A stretch of DNA of 26,935 nucleotides from Priapulus caudatus (Eukaryota > Priapulida > Priapulimorpha > Priapulimorphida > Priapulidae), in the NCBI RefSeq assembly GCF_000485595.1, contig NW_014577127.1:481985-508919 (forward strand), given 5' to 3'. Below are positions 11,083-22,119 of the stretch, in pieces; the stretch's first letter is position 1; each line of letters starts with the position of its first letter. The notes beneath the pieces were generated by a model that did no database searches, was not told the DNA's origin, and worked only from the letters and a program-made list of their open reading frames with translations. Both the position numbers and the translations under genes were made by a program.

Positions 11083-11173
11083 TCTCTCTCTCTTTCTCTC
11101 TCTATCTCTCTCTCTCTGTCTCTGTCTCTCTCTCTCTCACTCTCCCTGTCACTTTCTCCCTCTCCCTGTCACT
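11083..11173 (+). repeat. (CT)n-rich tract
   Basis: CTCTCT repeat with TCTGTC and CCCTGTCAC variants. The plus strand is pyrimidine-rich. Confidence 0.9.
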
Positions 11174-11255
11174 CTCCCCCGTTCTGCATCTTTGTTTGCA
11201 CTAACCTTCCTTCTGCCTCCCGCTCTCATTTTTGCCCTGACTTTCTTACGCAGAC

Positions 11256-11286
11256 ACGCGAGCGCACGCACGTACGTACGTACGTA

Positions 11287-11318
<32 letters not shown>

Positions 11319-11327
11319 CACACACAG
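11256..11327 (+). repeat. Compound CGCA / CGTA / CGCA / CA tract
   Basis: ACGCACG, then four CGTA units, then CGCA units, then (CA)n, all in alternating purine-pyrimidine register. Confidence 0.9.
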
Positions 11328-11479
11328 CGCACACTAAACTCAAACACAGAACCACGTAACATACACAATACGCATATATATTTATGCTGACAGGAAAAAG
11401 ACAAACGCATGAAATATGGTCGACAATGGCCAAGCGTATTGCTCGACATTCGTTATAAAAAATTTCAGGCCAATTTTAA

Positions 11480-11484
11480 TATAA

Positions 11485-11516
<32 letters not shown>
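11480..11516 (+). repeat. (TA)n microsatellite
   Basis: TA repeat with one AATATATAATA interruption at its left edge. Confidence 0.9.
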
Positions 11517-11539
11517 CATTGGTTGTGTAATGTTTGTGT

Positions 11540-11564
11540 AACGTGTGTTATAAAATAACACGTT
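11540..11564. other. Short imperfect hairpin
   Basis: AACGTGTGTTAT, AAA, ATAACACGTT can pair with a two-base bulge. It lies in the intron of the neuropeptide gene; function unknown. Confidence 0.4.
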
Positions 11565-11918
11565 GCACGCAGGTAATATTGTTCACAATGTCATTGTTCA
11601 GTGGTTTCACAAGGGAAAGTAGTGTGCATGATATCAGGAGTGGATAATAGAGAATGTTATCGTAAAAAGCGGGCATATCTTGCGACGATCAACGGGATGC
11701 GTGTGTATACTCGTAGATGGAGCCGTTGTCGCTAATAAACCGTCAATGAACTCGATAATTATTGCGTGAGCACGACAAAAAGATAGCAAAGTGCATGCTT
11801 ACTTTTCCCCTTTGCGATGCACGCGATTGCCTCTTAGCTAATTGCAGTTTTCAACGGCTGTTGGTTTGCAATTCGTTGGCACACATTTCTTTTTATTGAT
11901 CCTAAGCTAAATGCCTAC

Positions 11919-12090
11919 CAAACGTTCCATCGCCGCGCTTGCCCTCCGCGTACGACTGCCGATACATGTTCAATAGGTTGTCGAAGGACTTCTTGGCGAT
12001 GCCGTTGCGGTGGTGGTAGAGGCGGCCTAGATCGATGGCGTTCGCTGTTGTGACGAGCAGAAGCAAACCGAATACCACTCCGCTTTGCAT
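11919..12090 (-). CDS. First coding exon of a prohormone-4 / IDLSRF-like neuropeptide precursor
   Basis: This exon encodes the N terminus of a secreted neuropeptide precursor. Seen: ATG at 12090-12088; residues 1-18 form a signal peptide (MQSGVVFGLLLLVTTANA) with a cleavage site after Ala-Asn-Ala. The mature chain begins IDLGRLYHHRNGIA, then KK (33-34), then a linker of 16 residues ending in EG, then KR (51-52), then GDGTF. GKR is the classic signal for cleavage plus C-terminal amidation. Known: in insect and crustacean prohormone-4 precursors an IDLSRF-type peptide directly follows the signal peptide and is followed by a basic site and an LDLa domain; this order is the same here. The exon ends after the first base of codon 58 at a donor reading GTAGGC (11918-11913), phase 1. 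That phase matches the acceptor of the LDLa exon at 877 and gives ...GTF-G-CPP. The core is divergent (G for S, L for F). If unspliced, translation stops five codons later at 11904-11902. GC-rich third positions support coding. Confidence 0.88.
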
Positions 12091-12136
12091 CGCCGGCTTG
12101 ATGAAATTACTGAAAACAAATTCGAGAGAGAAATGC
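12091..12136 (-). promoter_or_regulatory. 5'-UTR tail and splice acceptor before the neuropeptide start codon
   Basis: Reading the minus strand, a pyrimidine-rich run (CATTTCTCTCTCG, then TTTGTTTTCAG) ends with AG at 12111-12110. It is followed by a 19-base leader and the ATG at 12090. This is a strong acceptor, so I infer a 5'-UTR intron; the promoter and first non-coding exon would lie further right. I could not place the matching donor. Confidence 0.65.
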
Positions 12137-13184
12137 AGTTAGCGAGTGCGCGACGTCGCGTCGATGAGTTCGCGTCCAGCAGCTATCTCGTGCGCCACCG
12201 CCGCAGTAAAATGATGTCGCTGTGTAGGGGTGAGTCGGGGCTGGAGTGGCGTTAGAGCTGCTTTCGCCACTAACCACATCGGCAATGCGACATTGATCGT
12301 CGTAATGACGAGATGCGCTCGCAATGACGTTTTGATAATATTAATCATCGTGTAAAAAAACGCTAGCGCGTTATTTTGCCTTGCATGCAATTTGCGAATT
12401 TAATTGCTTTAGTTTGGCTACATCCTTTCAGGAAAATTAAGAGCATAACACATTTGCGTGCGGAAAGCAATGATTAATCGTGGTATATATCTCTATTATG
12501 AGCCGCAGAAACGACAAAATTTCTTCAATATATTTTCCTTGACTGATTGTGAATCACTCTTATCATAATTAGAAGAATGAATGAATTCGTGCAATGCGTG
12601 TAGTTGCGTATCGTGCATGATAACAATGGTTTTAGCATATCCATATCTTACGACAAACCATTGAACCCTCCCCCCTCTCCCCAAAAAAATATATCACCGT
12701 GAACAGCGAAACGAACCCAATCAGTAAACTATTAACTGCCTCGTCACTAATTCAATTATGCAAGGCTCTCACTATCACGCTAATGGAACCCATAACGCGC
12801 GTCGATTGCGTGTGTTAAGATGGGCGGTTATGCTTTCACGAATAACCTAGCTATTAATTTATATTTTTAGTGACCATCGATGGAAATAGCATGCTAGAAA
12901 AAAATGCATGAGATGCCAAGGACACAACATGGAAGCTGATTAGGTTAAACACGCATTTCGTTTAAATCATATCAACACGAGGGATATAGAAAATATGAAA
13001 CAATGTCATGGTTTATGTAAAAATAAAAGGCAAAACATTTGATCACTGCCTAATAATTCCATCTAAATCTCACGCTGCAAAAATGTAAATTTAAATATCT
13101 GCAAATCAATATTCATATTTAGAGCTACGTGTTTATCCATAACTATATCTACAAATAAAATCTACCCAATCCACACACCCAACC
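12137..13184. other. Upstream / 5'-UTR intron region; no gene recognised
   Basis: Right of the acceptor at 12110. A minus open frame at 12139-12390 lacks an ATG at its start and resembles nothing I know. The rest is AT-rich with short A runs. I saw no clear donor or promoter for the neuropeptide gene. Confidence 0.5.
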
Positions 13185-13282
13185 ACCCATTAATGCATCC
13201 ATCCACCCATCCATCCATCTATCCATCCATCCATCCATCCATCCATCCATCCATCCATCCATCCATCCATCCATCCATCCAT
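13185..13282 (+). repeat. (ATCC)n microsatellite, left of gap
   Basis: ATCC/CCAT tetranucleotide units running into the Ns. The Met-Asp-Gly-Trp and His-Pro-Ser-Ile frames are repeat translations. Confidence 0.95.
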
Positions 13283-14187
13283 NNNNNNNNNNNNNNNNNN
13301 NNNNNNNNNNNNNNNNNNNNNNNNNNNNNNNNNNNNNNNNNNNNNNNNNNNNNNNNNNNNNNNNNNNNNNNNNNNNNNNNNNNNNNNNNNNNNNNNNNNN
13401 NNNNNNNNNNNNNNNNNNNNNNNNNNNNNNNNNNNNNNNNNNNNNNNNNNNNNNNNNNNNNNNNNNNNNNNNNNNNNNNNNNNNNNNNNNNNNNNNNNNN
13501 NNNNNNNNNNNNNNNNNNNNNNNNNNNNNNNNNNNNNNNNNNNNNNNNNNNNNNNNNNNNNNNNNNNNNNNNNNNNNNNNNNNNNNNNNNNNNNNNNNNN
13601 NNNNNNNNNNNNNNNNNNNNNNNNNNNNNNNNNNNNNNNNNNNNNNNNNNNNNNNNNNNNNNNNNNNNNNNNNNNNNNNNNNNNNNNNNNNNNNNNNNNN
13701 NNNNNNNNNNNNNNNNNNNNNNNNNNNNNNNNNNNNNNNNNNNNNNNNNNNNNNNNNNNNNNNNNNNNNNNNNNNNNNNNNNNNNNNNNNNNNNNNNNNN
13801 NNNNNNNNNNNNNNNNNNNNNNNNNNNNNNNNNNNNNNNNNNNNNNNNNNNNNNNNNNNNNNNNNNNNNNNNNNNNNNNNNNNNNNNNNNNNNNNNNNNN
13901 NNNNNNNNNNNNNNNNNNNNNNNNNNNNNNNNNNNNNNNNNNNNNNNNNNNNNNNNNNNNNNNNNNNNNNNNNNNNNNNNNNNNNNNNNNNNNNNNNNNN
14001 NNNNNNNNNNNNNNNNNNNNNNNNNNNNNNNNNNNNNNNNNNNNNNNNNNNNNNNNNNNNNNNNNNNNNNNNNNNNNNNNNNNNNNNNNNNNNNNNNNNN
14101 NNNNNNNNNNNNNNNNNNNNNNNNNNNNNNNNNNNNNNNNNNNNNNNNNNNNNNNNNNNNNNNNNNNNNNNNNNNNNNNNNNNNNNN
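13283..14187. other. Assembly gap (905 Ns)
   Basis: Run of N with the same (ATCC)n repeat on both sides, so the missing sequence is probably mostly the same array. Its true length is unknown. Confidence 0.99.
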
Positions 14188-14272
14188 TCCATCCATCCAT
14201 CCATCCATCCATCCATCCTTCCATCCATCCATCCATCCATCCATCCATCTATTCATCTACCTACCTATCTAT
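14188..14272 (+). repeat. (ATCC)n microsatellite, right of gap
   Basis: TCCA units with one CTTCC variant, decaying into ATCTACCTACC and TATCTATC. Confidence 0.95.
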
Positions 14273-15570
14273 CTAGCTCACCAGCGGGCTAACTTACTAG
14301 CAAGCTAACGTAAAATTTTATACTCATGTGACAATTCTCTAACTCAACCCCAAGCTGATTGTCCAAACGACTAGTTGACTGACCGACCGAGTAACTGACC
14401 TTTCTAGTTTAATTCAATAATAATTAACCGACTTCCAAGGGTTGAGACACACTGATCACATACTTGACACTCTGCAGCAGTGTACCTCTACAGTGTGCCA
14501 TCAAAATACCAACATGATCTCGCCACCGAGAATGAGATGAATACGTGTTAAAAGCACATCTTTATAAGAATCATTCCCATTCTCCTATGGCAATTCAATC
14601 CAATCCCGTCACAGCAGAATCTCAAAATAAATCTGTTACGTTCCTACCATAAACAAAGCCCTGCGTACCACCTTACACGTTGATATAACTTATAATGCAA
14701 ATTAATGTAATATCCATTTCAAGCTGCATCAAAAGACAACAGTATTGATGATTTTAAATTACATAAAATTTCCACTCTAGTACCTACCGGCGATTGTTAA
14801 TATTAGCACTATAAATCTTCATCTCCAATTAATGTTAGAATATGTGAGCGTGGAGTCCAGTAAACAAGTTAAAGTAAGAAAATTAAAGTAAGTATCAAAG
14901 GGATGCCAAAATTGAATTCACGGACAATGACCGTCTCGTTATTGCAAGCAAACTCGCGTATATTGAGTTACCGAGACGCAAGTGTTTCCGAATGGCAAGA
15001 AGGGGGATTGACATGTCGAATGCGTAACGTGCTTGTCTTTGCTGCAATAGCTCTATCAAATACACTTTGTCTTATTCCACACAGTACATCAACGGCAGGC
15101 TCTGGTTAACTCACTGGTATTTTGGCGTGAACTCTACGATCCGCTCTCTAGCCCTCTTGTTACGCGAGGTGCATCAAGATATTTCAATTGAATAAATGTC
15201 AACGCAGCCACTTCATTCATCAGATATCAGCGCCGAATGTATGAAATACCTAAGACGTTCAATTCGTTTCAAATTCTGTGGAATTCTGTAGAGGAGTTCC
15301 TTAATGGCAGCCATTTTGCTGTCTGTAATAAATGATAGACAAAAACGGCATTCACACCTAGGCTACGGACAGGCGAGTTTACAGCGTGTATATATCTGTA
15401 TAACAATTACAGATAGTGTTGTCGACAAATGGGACACTCATATTCCGCTTACATTTAGCAAACTTCAGAATATTGGAGAGCTTCCTTGGTGAAAACGGGG
15501 ATTTATTTGGTGCCACTATACTTTCCTCCCAATTACGAATTGTCGTGGCAATGTACCTGTGTGCGGGCGT
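14273..15570. other. No gene recognised
   Basis: About 1.3 kb of AT-rich, non-repetitive sequence. Open frames at 14903-15109 and 15304-15492 have no recognisable motifs and no convincing exon borders. Confidence 0.5.
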
Positions 15571-15573
15571 GTA

Positions 15574-15775
<202 letters not shown>

Positions 15776-15784
15776 TCATGTGTG

Positions 15785-16925
15785 TGCGCGCCCTGGCTGG
15801 CTGTGTGTTATTTAGTGACTACGGTAACGACGCGTTGTCGCAGCATTAGTTAACCATCAATTTAGGCAATTCGTATGCCAACCCTTTCTATAAACCACTG
15901 AGGAAATGATACGCATAGGTGAAAATCCGATATCAAGTGCAGCAGTGCACGAAAAAGTGTGTCTCGTGTGTTGAACAGCAACATATAGCCCCATACACGA
16001 TTCTTCCGCCTGTCTCGTGTTTCATATCCAAATTGTCTGTGATAATCGTAATTCGACTCCATTTACTCTCCTGCAATTTATGCAGACCAGTTGGATTGAC
16101 TACATATCTGTATGGTAAAATAGATCCATGCCAGGTTGACACACAAAAAACCGGCTTGCGTCTAAACTGAACTAATCTTAACTGATCATATGACGACCAG
16201 GGACATAACACATTATCGAGGTGGATATCATCTAATTCTGACGCATCTTCGTTCGAGCAGACATCATGAATGTGCTGTCATGCACCACCAGCTCTCTCCC
16301 TTTATTAGCGTTAGCACTCATTGGCGCTTGTAAACATGCGTGCTATCGGGACATCTACACGCTAACCTGTGACAATAATCGACATTGCGAACAGTGCAGG
16401 CGTATAATGGGTTGTAATTGCAGAACTGTTAATCTATCCCCGTAATTATCCTTACAACGTTGATATGTTTTTAATGCGAATGCAAATCGAATAAATCGCC
16501 ATTACCACGACACTAATAATGCGCATGCGCGTCGGAAAATGCCAGGCCTGTCATTGCATCGCGCTAGTGAACGGCGGTATTACCTCGTGATGGTACATTC
16601 TTTCCGATATGCAATTTCATTTTAGCCTACGCGTAATAAAATTAGATCATCTTTTTCGAAAATGCCTCTTTTGGCGTGTGACCAAAATTTTCGGTTCATA
16701 AAATTATGAAGTGGATAATCAGGATGAAACGCATACTAACTGTCACTGCACGATATTAAGTCTCATTAATGGCCCACTGTAACTGGAATTTCGAGCGGAA
16801 ATACTGAGAAAAATGTCACACATCACATAGACATCGATTACGGTTTTTTTGTAAATAGCCTTGGGATTAAGGTAAGATTAATGTGTTTACGGAGCTGCGT
16901 TAGTTTTTGTCCATGCGTGTGAGCG
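15785..16925. other. No gene recognised
   Basis: Mixed-composition sequence. Short overlapping open frames on both strands at 15862-16211 have no domain signature. Confidence 0.5.
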
Positions 16926-16928
16926 CGC

Positions 16929-16929
<1 letters not shown>

Positions 16930-16977
<48 letters not shown>

Positions 16978-17185
16978 TGCGTGCGTGTGTGTGCGTGTGT
17001 GCGCGCGCGCGTGTGTGTGTGCGTGTGCGTCTGCGTGCGCGTGAGTGCACGCGCGCGTGTGTGCGTGTGCGTCTGCGTGTATGTGTGTGCGTGGGTGTGC
17101 GTGTGCGTCTGCGTGCACGCGTGCGCGTGTGTGCGTGAGGGTGTGTGTTTGTACGGAGTGTACGTGCGTGCACGCATGCGTGTGA
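16930..17185 (+). repeat. GT/GC alternating tract
   Basis: (GT)n, then GTGC units, CGCGCG runs and mixed TGCG, almost entirely alternating purine-pyrimidine. It is mirrored in inverted orientation by 17266-17440. Confidence 0.93.
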
Positions 17186-17265
17186 GTATTCTAATTAGTA
17201 TACGAGTAGATGAGCGTTTGGGCACGTATGCGTTTATGTGCTTAATTATCTTAAACACATCCCCT

Positions 17266-17440
<175 letters not shown>

Positions 17441-17441
17441 T

Positions 17442-19825
17442 GATATATATAGCATAGTACAGCAACCTACGTACATTTACTCTTTCGTTTCATGAGGGGT
17501 ATGGTATGACTTTTATTCGTCCAACATTTGCTCATGCATTAGTGACTCATTGCTACATCGATTATATGCGCCCGCCGCTGAAAGCGTGAGTATTGCATGT
17601 ATCCTCTCATTTTCTCTGTTTGATGGTTTACGTGTGCTCTTTTACGCTTGTTGAGTCGAGCCTGAGCATCGACAATGGTACATGCAATTTACCCACACGC
17701 CAGCGCGTGCGCTATGTATTTACTAGATCGGGTGTCTTTATTCGCGGTCGCAGTCACGTGGCCATACAAAACCATATATGTCGCAGTTGTCGCTGTCCTA
17801 TGGTCTTCCTTGTTTGTCGAGAGAGCGCTCATGTGAGTAAACAATAATTACAAATGACTGCGACAGCTATGCAACGTGATGGCTTAGATATCGAACCCAA
17901 TTCATACGTGCTGCTGCCAAGGCAAAATGCACATGCACCGTCATTTGAACTTGATGAATATAGGCGCATCATTTCGATTATTTACTTTTCCAGTGCAAAT
18001 ACGATGTTGTGATGAGGCGTTATCGCACATAAGTAATATTCAGCACATTCTAACGCGTATCTACAATTATTACCTTAATTATTATGTACTTTTTATCATA
18101 TAAAATTGACATCTACGTTTTAGTAAAACCGGACAATAAAGCTATCGCGTTGTTTTGAAGCTCGTGGTATTAATAAGCTATAATAAGGCGAATGTGTTCC
18201 CTGGTGTATACAATGCATATAGCAAAAATGATCGTATCATACCATAATAAACTAATACTATATTATGTCATCATGAAATTGCGCTGCTAATGAGATGGGC
18301 TGTAATTCGTCCGATTAGGCTAATGCATTGCACAGTCAGGGGTTGCCTGTTCAGGATAAAACTCGCAGCATTCAAATCGACCGCGAGAGCGATTGTTCGC
18401 TCTATGCAATTAATTAATCAACCTGGCCCGTAACGCACTATACGTACAATACAAGAGATGTGCACATTCTGATTGGCTACACAACTATTCCACACACTCA
18501 ATATCCTCGCGTGTCAAGGTGTGATCTAACATCTGCATACGCGTGATACATCAACAGGCTACGTTAAGTTCTTTATTCGCATCGCGAAATATTGCAGGCG
18601 CATCATGACGCTTCATAATTTAAAGTGGTGTTTATGTATAACGTCGTCGCTGTAAGACGCGGGGAACAGCGCTCGAGGTCGGTGTGCTGCAGCATGCATC
18701 TATACGGCATTAGTAAGATCCCTAATATCCAGCAGGATCACTCCTGTAGCGTTACTGCCGGGCTCTACGCAGGTCTACGTAAATAGGTTACGATGTCGTT
18801 AATCAACTTTTATATGACAATATTGCCTGGCCTTTTAACAGTGCGGGTTGGGCTCCGTGATATACTATACCCTTTATTCACCCTACGCGCTCGTTTCATA
18901 AGCTCTCATAGGTATTGGTTCGGTAGTTATGGCTGATTGATTTCGTCCTAAAAGCTTCTTGATGAACACAAGCAGAAAATTCGACGTAAGCACCATCGCG
19001 TGGAAGATTGAATACGTAAGCATGCATGTACAGAGAGGTTTCAAACTGGCGGGTTTCATCTGTCTGCAGATAGATGGCAGTTCGGTCAAGGGTATATGAT
19101 TGTCATGTCTTGCGAGCAGTTCATGGGTGCGAAGCGGAAGTGGGAGAACGTCAGTGTTATAGCTTTCCGTGAGATAGACATCACGAGCTAAAATCATGGA
19201 ATGCGGTAGCCATGCGATATTTTCGGTGTGCTATAAAAGCTTTCGTCCACCGGACTGATTGTGAATAACAGCCCAGTTAGACCAATCTCGACGACGGATA
19301 GCCAGTCAACACCCACATTCCAAATATATTTTAGGAACATATGCGAAGGTAAAATTTGTGCACAATAGAAACCACGAATGCGTGTGGCCCATTATTACGA
19401 ATAATGGGTGCACGCGCGTGTGTGATACAATAACGCGGAGAGTATTTTGCGCAGAAGTTAACACAGCGCTGGTACTACTGGTGGTTTTGTGAATAGGCGT
19501 GCGTGGAAAACAAGTAAAAATGCCACGTGGCTCACAAAATACATAACCCATCGCATAGCAACGTCATTGTGCCACAGACGGATCTAAAGCACGCATGTGT
19601 GCGAGTTGCCAGTATTAGGTAAAAAAAAATTGGAGGGAAACGGAACAGACGATCGAATAATATATACTCACCATATGTTCTACCATTACGCATAGCGTCG
19701 GTGTGTTTTAATACGTGTAGATGCATGTCTCACTGTAATTATCCATTATATTTGGCAGAAAACCTGCTGCATAATTAGATCTCGTGCCAGATGTTGCAGT
19801 ACGTAATATCCACAGGTTTTCCATA
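17442..19825. other. No gene recognised
   Basis: About 2.4 kb without a supported exon. The longest open frame (18883-19197, minus, 104 codons) carries no motif I know. TATAAAAG at 19232-19239 (plus) is TATA-box-like but nothing recognisable follows it. Confidence 0.5.
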
Positions 19826-19877
19826 ACCTGCATTACCATGCATACCTGCATTACCATTTTCATTACCATGCATTACC
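19826..19877 (+). repeat. Short tandem repeat of a CATTACCATGCAT-type unit
   Basis: CCTGCATTACCATGCATA, CCTGCATTACCATTTT, CATTACCATGCATTACC: about three degenerate copies. Confidence 0.7.
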
Positions 19878-21296
19878 CCAATTATTTCCCGCAGAACTAC
19901 GTACGGCTGTGTCAATGTTCTCGCACGTGAAACTGACATGTGTCCACTGTTTTTTTCTGTTTCTCATTTGAGATTTCACGCATCACGCAGACGTTTGTGT
20001 ATTATCCCAGCATCGCGCGTTCGAAAGCAACACAAGTTCAAGCTTCATTCAGAGTATTTAAGTCAGAGTCAGTATCTTTCAAACGCGGTTTTAATTTCTT
20101 CACCACGGTTGCTGTATGTACGTGCAACGAGCGTGCAAATAGCGTAACAGTGACTTGTGCTCATGATAACCTGCTATGATTATTCAATGTCGCGTGAGAT
20201 TTATGTGTTCGTCTCGCGCGGTGTAACGGCATTGCACTCGTGCACGCGCTAAACACTTGCGCCTATAATGGGTGAGCTTGCAGCAGCGAGCGGATTCACT
20301 GTCATCGACGTACAGACAGAGTTGTGTAGCACACTGTCACCAGCCTTAAATATTTCCATGCGTGCTTGTTAAACAGCTATGTCGTGTACTGCAAATTAAT
20401 CAGGCAGTTTCATATAGTAGTGGTCGCGCAAATGAAAACAACGCGCTGGGATGAACTGTAATGTAATTATGATAATTAGTCTTAATGTCAAACTTCGTTA
20501 ATTATGGATGAGTACATTAGAGAATTATAAGCATAATATACTCATTTTAAATATATTAGTTGGGTAAAAACGGGTTAGAAAGTATACACTGTTTTAATGC
20601 AGAGATAATGCCGCATTAATTGACAGAATCTCATCAAATAAACTGTCGAATTAATAGCATCTTACAGTTATATCAACATTTTATATTCGATGATACATTG
20701 CTTATAATTTTTACAATAAATGCAAGCTGCTTTATTCTATTACGCGCTTATTGTTTACTAGCCAAACTTCAATATGTTCTAGGAATAACATAGCCAACAA
20801 TCTCCTGATGGTCTCCCGATGTTATTATTATGTTTATGGACGCATCTAATAAATAACATGGCAAATAGAGGGTGCTTGGCCCGTGTACCGATATACTTGG
20901 CTTGTTTACCCACCACACATCATAAATCACAACTATTGAGCGACTCTCCAGCGGCCACTCAGTGCTATGATTATACATTCTGTTGTGTACGTTTATTTTA
21001 ATATTCTACTGACGCAGAGACAACCCCAGAAATACTTTCGCCTGTGTAAGTGTGTTAGAGGCGTCTCATTCAGAAAGGAACATTTGGGAAGATAAACTGT
21101 GCCATGGCCATTCATGTTGTCGTGAAGGAAAGCAATTTGTGGCGTAGGTTGACGCGTTGACAAAGAATGCTCATCTGACGTGAAAAGCTTCAGCGTAGTA
21201 AGCATTGATTATTAGGCGTTCGCGCATGACGGGTGAGCCTTCTGCAATGATTTAATAACGCATCAAGCAAAACGTCAAGAAAATATTGGCTTACTG
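19878..21296. other. No gene recognised
   Basis: AT-rich sequence. The open frames (19938-20179 plus, 20769-21205 minus) are short and featureless. Confidence 0.5.
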
Positions 21297-21299
21297 GTC

Positions 21300-21338
21300 A
21301 TGCCGTCGCTGCTGCGCGCGCTGCTGCTGTTGCTACTG

Positions 21339-21382
<44 letters not shown>

Positions 21383-21462
21383 GGTACTACTGTTGCTGCT
21401 GACACTACTGCTGCTACTGCTGCTGCTGCTACTGCTGCTGCTGCTACAGGTGGTGTCGGTTG

Positions 21463-21514
<52 letters not shown>

Positions 21515-21594
21515 ACTGGTGGTGTCGGTTGTGCTGCTGCTGCTGCTACTGGTGGTGTCGGTTGTGCTGCTGCTGCTACTGGTGGTGTCGATTG

Positions 21595-21626
<32 letters not shown>
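21300..21626 (+). repeat. (CTG)n tract with four embedded 21-bp motifs
   Basis: CTG/CTA triplets are interrupted by a motif running from CTACTGGTGG to CGGTTGTG at 21444-21464, 21513-21533, 21546-21566 and 21576-21596, separated by 48, 12 and 9 bases of CTG. The first has ACAGG, the last CGATT. All six frames across the tract are largely stop-free because of the repeat. Confidence 0.93.
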
Positions 21627-21629
<3 letters not shown>

Positions 21630-22020
21630 GTGGTGGTGGTGGTTGGTGGTGGTGGTGGTGGTGGTGGTGGTTGTGTTGTGGTGATGGTTGGTTGTTGAGT
21701 GGTTGGAGGTGGTGGTGGGAGTGGTCGTGGCGGCGGCGGCGGTCGGCGGTGGTGGTAGTGGTGGTGGTGGTGGTGGAGGTGGTCGTGGCGGCGACGGTGG
21801 TGGCGGCGGGCAGCGGCTGTGATGGTGGCGGTAGCGTGGCGGCGGCGGGCGGTGCGTGGCGGTGGCGGTGGCGGTGGGTGGGGGTGCGGTGGCGGTGGCG
21901 GTGGCGGCGGTGGCGGTGGCGGTGGCGGTGGGGTGGTGGTGCGGTGGCGGTGGCGGTTGGCGGTGGCGGGTGGTGGGTGGTGGTAGTGGTGTGGTAGTGG
22001 TGGTGGCGTGGGTGGTGGCT
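21627..22020 (+). repeat. GGT / GGCGGT G-rich tract
   Basis: Pure GGT units, then GGTGGTCGTGGCGGCG mixtures, then GGTGGC hexamers, then GTGGT again. Almost no A and little C on the plus strand. Frames read as poly-Val/Gly/Trp or poly-Pro/His/Arg. Confidence 0.95.
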
Positions 22021-22026
22021 CAAAGA

Positions 22027-22115
22027 AGTTCTTGTTCTTGTTCTTGTTCTTGTTCTTGTTCTTGTTCTTGTTCTTGTTCTTGTTCTTGTTCTTATTCTTG
22101 TTCGTGTCCTTGTCC
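22027..22115 (+). repeat. (TTCTTG)n hexanucleotide array
   Basis: About 14 TTCTTG units, the last few degenerate. On the minus strand it reads (Asn-Lys)n. Confidence 0.95.
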
Positions 22116-22119
22116 ATAT

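Noticed and set aside
12139-12390. 83-codon minus open frame just upstream of the neuropeptide exon
   Set aside because: The upstream end has no ATG, it is separated from the gene by a clear splice acceptor, and the residues resemble nothing known.
13149-14308. 345-371-codon open frames across the gap
   Set aside because: Most codons are Ns; the remainder is (ATCC)n read as Met-Asp-Gly-Trp or His-Pro-Ser-Ile.
18883-19197. 104-codon minus open frame
   Set aside because: No motif or homology I can recognise and no convincing splice sites or promoter.
19232-19239. TATA box (TATAAAAG, plus)
   Set aside because: An isolated 8-base match with no recognisable transcript or exon downstream.
21275-22117. 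280-codon minus-strand open frame (Asn-Lys, Pro, His, Ser runs)
   Set aside because: It is the translation of back-to-back simple repeats and other frames across the same DNA are equally open. No domain and no non-repetitive core.
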